The notes under the pieces: model-generated
What the model was told of the DNA's origin: nothing
The model's input: the letters and a program-made list of their open reading frames with translations, nothing else
Databases searched by the model: none
Origin: DASUMF01 sp040510575
GTDB taxonomy: Bacteria > Actinomycetota > Acidimicrobiia > IMCC26256 > DASPTH01
NCBI GenBank assembly: GCA_040510575.1
Contig: JBEVIU010000058.1
Location: 1-9,612 of the forward strand
Direction of reading: 5' to 3'
DNA: 9,612 nucleotides
Program-made: the position numbers and the translations under genes
Part shown: piece by piece, positions 5,953 to 9,612 of the stretch
Layout of the letters: each line of letters starts with the position of its first letter
How positions within the stretch are numbered: the first letter of the stretch is position 1

Positions 5953-7182
5953 ATGAAGAAGATCTTCGGCGTCACCCTCGGCATCCTCACCGCGATGGGC
6001 GGATTCGTCGACATCGGCGACATCGTCGCCAATTCGGCGACCGGTGCACGGTTCGGCATGTCGCTGGCATGGGCGGTGATCCTCGGCGTGGTCGGCATCG
6101 TCGTCTTCGCCGAGATGGCAGGACGTGTCGCGAGCGTGAGCAAGCGCGCGGTGTTCGACGTGGTGCGGGAGCGCCTGGGTGCACGTGTCGGCATGGTGAA
6201 CCTGGCCGCGTCGTTCTTCATCACGATGCTCACGCTGATCGCGGAGGTCGCGGGCGTCGCGCTGTCGGTGCAGCTCTTGACCGACGTGAACTACCTGTTG
6301 TGGATCCCGCTGGCGGGGATGTTGGTGTGGCTGGTGATCTGGCGGGTCAAGTTCACGAGCATGGAGACGGTGTTCGGCCTGATGGGCCTCGCGCTCATCG
6401 CGGTGACCGTGGCGGTGGTCCAGCTGCACCCGTCGTGGTCCGGCCTCTTTCACCAGGCATCACACCCCAGCGTGCCGAGTGGTGAAGGCACACCGACTTA
6501 CTTCTATTACGCCATCGCGCTGTTCGGCGCCGCGATGACGCCGTACGAGGTGTTCTTCTTCTCGTCGGGAGCGGTCGAGGAGAAGTGGACGCGAGCCGAC
6601 CTCGGCTTGAACCGCGCCAACGTGTTCCTCGGGTTCCCGCTCGGAGGGCTGCTGTCGCTCTCGTTGATGGCAGGCTCCGCGATCGTGTTCTTCCCGCGGA
6701 GCGTCGGCGTGGACACGCTCTCCCAGGCCGCGCTCCCCACCACGCTCGCCATCGGAAAGGTGGGACTGGCGGCGGTGATCCTCGGGTTCGTCGCCTGCAC
6801 GTTCGGCGCTGCGCTCGAGACCGCACTCTCGTGCGGGTACACCCTGTCGCAGTACTTCGGCTGGCAATGGGGAAAGCTGGTGGCGCCGCGTGAAGCAGCG
6901 CGGTTCCACCTCACCGTCTTGTGCTCGATCGTCATGGCGGTGCTCGTCGGCGTGACGGCGATCGATCCGATCAAGGTCACGGAGTACTCGATCGTCCTGT
7001 CGGCGGCAGCGCTGCCGCTCACGTACTTCCCGATCTTCGTCGTGGCCAACGACCGCACCTACATGGGCGACGACGTGAACGGAGGTTTCCAGAACATGCT
7101 CGCCTCGGCGTTCCTGATCCTGCTCGTCGTGGTCGCGCTGGCGACGATCCCGCTCATGATCGCGACCAAGGCCGGATCATGA
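5953..7182 (+). CDS. NRAMP-family divalent metal ion transporter, divergent metal-site motifs
   Basis: 409 residues from ATG at 5953, 4 nt after the previous stop, with about ten or eleven hydrophobic helices; length and pattern fit the NRAMP (LeuT-fold) family. Canonical members coordinate Mn2+ or Fe2+ through DPGN in helix 1 and an Ala-x-x-Met-Pro-His motif in helix 6. Here helix 1 reads FVDIGDIVAN, with D20 kept and the Asn position as Asp (D23). Helix 6 reads GAAMTPYEVFFFSS (192-205), with Met as Thr196, His as Tyr198 and the next Asn as Glu199. Loss of the soft Met ligand and added acidic residues argue against classical Mn/Fe selectivity. NRAMP-related Mg2+ transporters also lack this Met, so a hard cation such as Mg2+ is possible. 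Two PRC-barrel genes follow, the first through an ATGA overlap. Inner-membrane location is certain in kind; the substrate is inference. Confidence 0.88.
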   Translation: MKKIFGVTLGILTAMGGFVDIGDIVANSATGARFGMSLAWAVILGVVGIVVFAEMAGRVASVSKRAVFDVVRERLGARVGMVNLAASFFITMLTLIAEVAGVALSVQLLTDVNYLLWIPLAGMLVWLVIWRVKFTSMETVFGLMGLALIAVTVAVVQLHPSWSGLFHQASHPSVPSGEGTPTYFYYAIALFGAAMTPYEVFFFSSGAVEEKWTRADLGLNRANVFLGFPLGGLLSLSLMAGSAIVFFPRSVGVDTLSQAALPTTLAIGKVGLAAVILGFVACTFGAALETALSCGYTLSQYFGWQWGKLVAPREAARFHLTVLCSIVMAVLVGVTAIDPIKVTEYSIVLSAAALPLTYFPIFVVANDRTYMGDDVNGGFQNMLASAFLILLVVVALATIPLMIATKAGS

Positions 7183-7580
7183 GCCCGTCAGGCACGCGAC
7201 GGCTGTGGGCCGCACTGGACCTGCTCGACCATCAGATCGTCGACTGCGACGGTCGTCTCGCGGGCAAGGTGGACGATCTCGAGATCGAGATCCCGGAGGG
7301 CGACGGCCTGCCCGTGGTCACCGAGATCCTCTCGGGCCTCGGCGCGCTGGCGGGCCAGATCGGCGGCGAAGCCGGAACATGGCTCACGAGCATCGAGGCG
7401 CGGATCGCCCAGCGTCACGACCAAACGATGGGTCGGATCCCGTGGTCGGTGGTGGTGAGCGTCGTGGAGCACGTCGAGATGTCGATCGCGCGTGACGAGC
7501 TCGACAGCAATCGCGCCGAGGCGTGGGCCCGCGACGTGGTCATCGACAAGATCCCGGGAGCGAGACATGAGGCTGAGTGA
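7179..7580 (+). CDS. PRC-barrel-like protein, first of a pair linked to the transporter
   Basis: 133 residues. ATG at 7179 overlaps the transporter stop by 4 nt (ATGA), so translation is probably coupled. The N-terminal half has PRC-barrel character: LDLLDHQIVDCDGRLAGKV (13-31) then DDLEIEIPEG and LPVVTEIL; the barrel closes with IPWSVVVSVVEHVEMSI (87-103). A Gly-rich insert (LSGLGALAGQIGGEAG, 51-66) and the helix SIEARIAQRHDQ separate the strands. The tail ends VIDKIPGARHEAE. PRC-barrel domains occur in photosynthetic reaction centre H subunits and RimM; I also recall them fused to MgtE_N/CBS-type proteins in actinobacteria. A cytoplasmic accessory or regulatory subunit of the NRAMP-type transporter is inferred from context. 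No membrane segment. Confidence 0.75.
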   Translation: MSPSGTRRLWAALDLLDHQIVDCDGRLAGKVDDLEIEIPEGDGLPVVTEILSGLGALAGQIGGEAGTWLTSIEARIAQRHDQTMGRIPWSVVVSVVEHVEMSIARDELDSNRAEAWARDVVIDKIPGARHEAE

Positions 7581-7890
7581 TCTCCTCGGTCGCCGCGTGG
7601 TGGGCAGCGACGGCGCCGAGCTCGGGCACGTCCATGACGTCCTGCTCGTGCAGGACGGTCCGACGGCCGGCGTGGCCGGCGCGCAGTTCCGAGTGCACGG
7701 CCTCGCGGTGGGTCGCCGGGCCGTCGGCACGCGACTCGGCGTCGTCGAGGGCCACGTCGAGCGCCCCCGCTGGCTCAGGATCCTCGGACGCCGTGGTCGG
7801 CTCGTGCCCTGGCAGACGATCACCGAGATCGGACCCGACCAGATCACGGTCGACGCCGACGCGTTGCTCGCGCTCGGGGAGTCGTCCTGA
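7567..7890 (+). CDS. PRC-barrel domain protein, second of the pair
   Basis: 107 residues from ATG at 7567, with GGGAG 6 nt upstream, overlapping the preceding gene by 14 nt in another frame. The PRC-barrel signature is clear at the start: MRLSDLLGRRVVGSDGAELG, then HVHDVLLVQDGP (21-32). A second strand pair is around QFRVHGLAVGRR and LGVVEGHVERP. It ends with the typical RLVPWQTITEIGPDQITVD. It is the shorter, more canonical partner of the PRC-like protein before it. The two probably pair or form a tandem barrel, serving the NRAMP-type transporter encoded upstream; that role is inferred from the operon only. Arg-rich middle (RPRWLRILGRRGR, 67-79) may contact lipid headgroups or nucleic acid. 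It is last in the operon, with a hairpin 6 nt after its stop. Confidence 0.82.
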   Translation: MRLSDLLGRRVVGSDGAELGHVHDVLLVQDGPTAGVAGAQFRVHGLAVGRRAVGTRLGVVEGHVERPRWLRILGRRGRLVPWQTITEIGPDQITVDADALLALGESS

Positions 7891-7896
7891 CGCCCG

Positions 7897-7916
7897 ACGC
7901 GCCGCAGTGCGCGCGT
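7897..7916 (+). terminator. Possible terminator of the NRAMP/PRC operon
   Basis: ACGCGC (7897-7902) pairs perfectly with GCGCGT (7911-7916) across an 8-nt loop, 6 nt after the stop at 7890. Short stem, no U-tract. Together with the dyad at 7930-7956 it fits the end of a transcription unit, but chance dyads are common at this GC content. Confidence 0.38.
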
Positions 7917-7929
7917 GACCCGCGACCAA

Positions 7930-7956
7930 GTTTCGTGCTGCGTGGCACGGGGAAAC
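7930..7956 (+). promoter_or_regulatory. Imperfect palindrome overlapping a weak stress-type promoter, upstream of the HHE gene
   Basis: GTTT (7930-7933), 15 nt, then GGGGAA (7949-7954) is a degraded version of the promoter pattern at 4985 and 5456 (GGGGAA in place of GGGTAT). The same bases form a dyad: GTTTCGTGC (7930-7938) pairs with GCAC (7945-7948) and GAAAC (7952-7956), leaving a 3-nt bulge. It may be a promoter with an operator, or a hairpin ending the previous unit. It lies 45 nt before the HHE start. Confidence 0.4.
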
Positions 7957-8000
7957 CAGACGCCAGTACGACAGTCTGCGCGCACCGAGAGGAGCTCCCC

Positions 8001-8423
8001 ATGGCCGATGTCGTTGACAAGATCGAGCACGACCACCGCGAGGTGGAGCAGCTGTTTGCCGCCTTCTCGGCGTCGCCGAGCAAGGACAAGGCCATGGAGA
8101 TCTGCGATGAGCTGGAGAAGCACACCAAGGCGGAGGACGCCGCGGTGTACCCGGTCTTCGAGGACGAGCTGTCGAACGAGCGGGACAAGGTGCACGAAGC
8201 AGAGGACGAGCACCAGGAAGCGCGGCAGTTGATCGGACGGATTCGCAACACGTCCGACGAGGGCCACCTCGTCGAGCTCATGGGCCAGCTCGAGAAGGCG
8301 ATCCAGCACCACGTGCACGAGGAGGAGACGGAGATGCTGCCCAAGGCGCGCCAGGAGCTCCCCGCGGACGAGCTCGACGAGCTCGGCCAGAGATTCGAAG
8401 AGGCCAAGGAGACGGCCGGCTGA
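8001..8423 (+). CDS. Hemerythrin-like HHE cation-binding domain protein
   Basis: 140 residues from ATG at 8001, preceded by GAGAGGAG (7987-7994) with 6 nt spacing, the best ribosome-binding site in the stress block. A longer frame from 7935 lacks such a site and runs over the promoter/dyad. The two HHE half-repeats carry the expected di-iron ligands: H12, H41 and E45 (HTKAEDAAVYP), then H71, H104 and E108 (HHVHEEETEMLP). H10 is an alternative to H12. The protein is very acidic and helical, with no membrane segment, so it should be a cytoplasmic four-helix bundle binding a di-iron centre. Roles known for the family include O2, NO or peroxide handling and iron storage or sensing; which applies here is open. 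It follows the NRAMP/PRC unit on the same strand but seems separately transcribed, with a strong hairpin behind it. Confidence 0.93.
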   Translation: MADVVDKIEHDHREVEQLFAAFSASPSKDKAMEICDELEKHTKAEDAAVYPVFEDELSNERDKVHEAEDEHQEARQLIGRIRNTSDEGHLVELMGQLEKAIQHHVHEEETEMLPKARQELPADELDELGQRFEEAKETAG

Positions 8424-8463
8424 CAGCAACGGTGCTGAGGCCGTTCGCGCGCCGCTTCGATCC

Positions 8464-8501
8464 GCCGTGCCCTTGGCTCCGAAAGGGGTCGAGGGCACGG
8501 C
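8464..8501 (+). terminator. Long GAAA-capped hairpin after the HHE gene
   Basis: Arms 8464-8480 and 8485-8501 form a 17-bp helix closed by a GAAA tetraloop (8481-8484). The lower ten pairs (GCCGTGCCCT with AGGGCACGGC) are perfect; the upper seven include three G-U type pairs. The use of wobble pairs suggests it folds as RNA in the plus orientation. It starts 40 nt after the HHE stop and has no U-tract. Terminator is the simplest reading; a 3' stabiliser or the leader of the next gene is possible. Confidence 0.65.
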
Positions 8502-8511
8502 CGCGCACGCG

Positions 8512-8573
8512 GCATGACAGCCGGCGTGCATGACACCGGCGTGCATGACACCGGCGCACATGACAACCGGCGC
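8512..8573 (+). repeat. Four-copy 15/16-bp tandem repeat
   Basis: Units at 8512-8527 (16), 8528-8542 (15), 8543-8557 (15) and 8558-8573 (16), consensus GCATGACACCGGCGT, followed by a partial fifth (ACATG, 8574-8578). Units 2 and 3 differ only at the last base. Each unit contains CATGACA and CCGGCG. The array sits between the hairpin and the ribosome-binding site of the LLM gene, where no other promoter is visible. Confidence 0.85.
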
Positions 8574-8594
8574 ACATGGAGGAGACACCGATGA
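8514..8594 (+). CDS. Upstream leader ORF coded by the tandem repeat (26 codons)
   Basis: ATG at 8514 opens a frame in which the 15-bp repeat gives a five-residue period: MTAGVHDTGVHDTGAHDNRR, then TWRRHR and TGA at 8592-8594. The stop overlaps the ATG of the LLM gene at 8591 as ATGA, the coupling arrangement seen elsewhere in this window. The SD GGAGGAG of the LLM gene lies inside the ORF. No clear ribosome-binding site precedes 8514. It could be a regulatory leader peptide, or simply an open frame created by an in-frame repeat. Confidence 0.3.
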   Translation: MTAGVHDTGVHDTGAHDNRRTWRRHR

Positions 8595-9571
8595 CGAACT
8601 TCGGATACGCGCTGTCGAGTGAGGAGCACCCTCCGTCGACGCTCGTGCACAACGCACGACGGGCCGAGGAGAGCGGGTTCGACTTCTGTTCGATCTCCGA
8701 CCACTACCACCCGTGGGTGGGTGCGCAGGGCCACAGTCCCTTCGTGTGGTCGGTCCTCGGCGCGATCGCGGCGGCGACGGAGCGCATCGAAGTCGGGACT
8801 GGCGTGACCTGTCCCATCCTGCGGGTGCACCCGGTGATCGTGGCGCAGGCCGCGGCGACCACCTCGCTGCTGTTCGAGGGCCGCTTCTTCTTCGGCGTCG
8901 GCACGGGCGAAGCACTGAACGAGCACGTGACCGGCGAGCGGTGGCCGCGGCCGGAGATCCGCCTCGAGATGTTGGAGGAGGCCGTCGACGTCATGCGCGC
9001 GCTGTGGAGCGGAGACACCGTCGACCGGCGCGGGCGCCACTACGAGGTCGAGAACGCGCGCCTGTTCGACCCTCCGGACGCGCCGATCCCGCTGATCGTG
9101 TCAGGCTTCGGTGAGCAGGCGGTCGAGTTGGCAGGCCGCATCGGAGACGGCTACTGGGGTCACGCACCCGAGCGCGAGACGATGGCCACGTTCGAGCGCG
9201 CCGGCGGTGCCGGCCCCCGCTACGCGCAGCTCAACCTGTGTTGGGCGTCGACCGTCGACGAAGCGCGCGAGACGGTCCATCGCATCTGGCCCAACAGCGC
9301 GCTGCCAGGACAGCTGTCGCAGGACCTCCCGACCTGGACGCACTTCGAACAGGCGTCCCAGTTGGCCACGGTCGACGACGTCGTCGCATCGACACCGGTC
9401 GGGCCCGACATCGCCGAGGAACTTCGTGACAGCGTGCGCGAGTTCGTGGCGGCGGGCTACGACCACCTCTATTTCCACCAGATCGGCCCGGATCAGCACG
9501 GGTTCTTCGAGTACTGGGAGCGGACGCTCCGACCCGCGCTCGTGGAGTTCTCCGGTGTGGCCGCGCGCTGA
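8591..9571 (+). CDS. F420-dependent LLM oxidoreductase, FGD-related family (not a true G6P dehydrogenase)
   Basis: 326 residues from ATG at 8591, chosen because GGAGGAG (8578-8584) lies 6 nt upstream; an in-frame ATG at 8576 would overlap that site. The protein is a luciferase-like TIM barrel of the FGD-related family (TIGR03557 type). It has SDHYHPW (36-42), GHSPFVWSVLGA (47-58), GVTCPILRVHPVIVAQAAAT (71-90), FGVGTGEALNEHVTGERWP (101-119) and AGRIGDGYWG (181-190). By remembered comparison with mycobacterial Fgd1, the F420-site His40, Trp44 and Glu109 match H38, W42 and E107. The phosphate-binding Lys198 region reads HAPERET, aligning roughly to E194. The F420 site thus looks intact while glucose-6-phosphate binding does not, so some other alcohol, aldehyde or hydride donor is likely. 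It follows a repeat-coded leader ORF and probably forms its own unit. Confidence 0.9.
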   Translation: MTNFGYALSSEEHPPSTLVHNARRAEESGFDFCSISDHYHPWVGAQGHSPFVWSVLGAIAAATERIEVGTGVTCPILRVHPVIVAQAAATTSLLFEGRFFFGVGTGEALNEHVTGERWPRPEIRLEMLEEAVDVMRALWSGDTVDRRGRHYEVENARLFDPPDAPIPLIVSGFGEQAVELAGRIGDGYWGHAPERETMATFERAGGAGPRYAQLNLCWASTVDEARETVHRIWPNSALPGQLSQDLPTWTHFEQASQLATVDDVVASTPVGPDIAEELRDSVREFVAAGYDHLYFHQIGPDQHGFFEYWERTLRPALVEFSGVAAR

Positions 9572-9582
9572 CTCGGATCCCG

Positions 9583-9612
9583 TCAAGCGCCGCCGAGCAT
9601 GTCCTCGATCTC
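9583..9612 (-). CDS. Possible 3' end of a convergent gene, cut by window edge
   Basis: On the minus strand the last 30 nt read EIEDMLGGA followed by TGA (9583-9585). Codon choice is typical of the window, and the 11-nt gap to the LLM stop resembles the 14-nt convergent gap at 655-668. With nine residues visible this is only a candidate; no family can be named. Confidence 0.3.
   Translation of the reverse strand, partial: EIEDMLGGA

Noticed and set aside
7935..8000. Extended start for the hemerythrin-like protein at 7935
   Set aside because: The added residues lack HHE homology, overlap the promoter/dyad region and have no ribosome-binding site, whereas 8001 has GAGAGGAG at 6 nt.
8512..8573. 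Short direct repeats considered as a CRISPR array
   Set aside because: Units are 15/16 bp and contiguous with no spacers, and no cas genes are present.
7188..8915. A 575-codon minus-strand frame opposite the PRC and HHE genes
   Set aside because: Arg/Pro/Ser-rich shadow of high-GC coding DNA; the plus strand carries recognisable PRC-barrel, HHE and LLM proteins over the same bases.

Overview
The window is about 9.6 kb of very GC-rich, densely packed DNA. GTG and TTG starts are common, stop/start codons overlap by 4 nt at several junctions, and there are two F420-type luciferase-like oxidoreductases. This points to an Actinomycetota chromosome, possibly Acidimicrobiia or Thermoleophilia; the class is a guess. 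I see no phage, transposon, CRISPR, rRNA or tRNA signals.

Layout. (1) 1-654 (+) is the 3' part of a TesB-type acyl-CoA thioesterase. (2) 669-2254 (-), convergent to it, is a two-gene unit: a DUF35 zinc-ribbon/OB-fold protein, then a thiolase-like protein whose thiolase catalytic residues look replaced. The pair resembles SCP2-thiolase/DUF35 acyl-CoA aldolase complexes. (3) 2361-4851 (+), divergent from (2), is a tight operon of one F420-type LLM oxidoreductase and two short-chain dehydrogenases. A short SDR-like fragment (4853-5044) follows. Blocks 1-3 look like a catabolic island handling CoA-linked lipid, steroid or other hydrophobic substrates.

(4) 4986-8423 (+) changes character to membrane and stress functions. 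A small anchored, Ala-rich helical protein comes first, then a terminator hairpin. Next is an operon of a membrane-anchored helical protein, a divergent NRAMP-family transporter and two PRC-barrel proteins, then a hemerythrin-like HHE protein. Two promoters here share the architecture CGGTTG-N15-GGGTAT, like the SigF/SigB general-stress consensus of actinobacteria. A weaker relative (GTTT-N15-GGGGAA) precedes the hemerythrin gene. I infer a small stress regulon.

(5) 8424-9571 (+) holds a 17-bp GAAA-capped hairpin, then a 15/16-bp tandem repeat that encodes a short upstream ORF ending in an ATGA overlap with a second F420-dependent LLM oxidoreductase (FGD-like family). The last 30 nt may be the 3' end of a convergent gene.

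Most worth following: the NRAMP/PRC module with its altered metal-site motifs, the shared promoter pattern, the thiolase-like/DUF35 pair, and the repeat-coded leader ORF.
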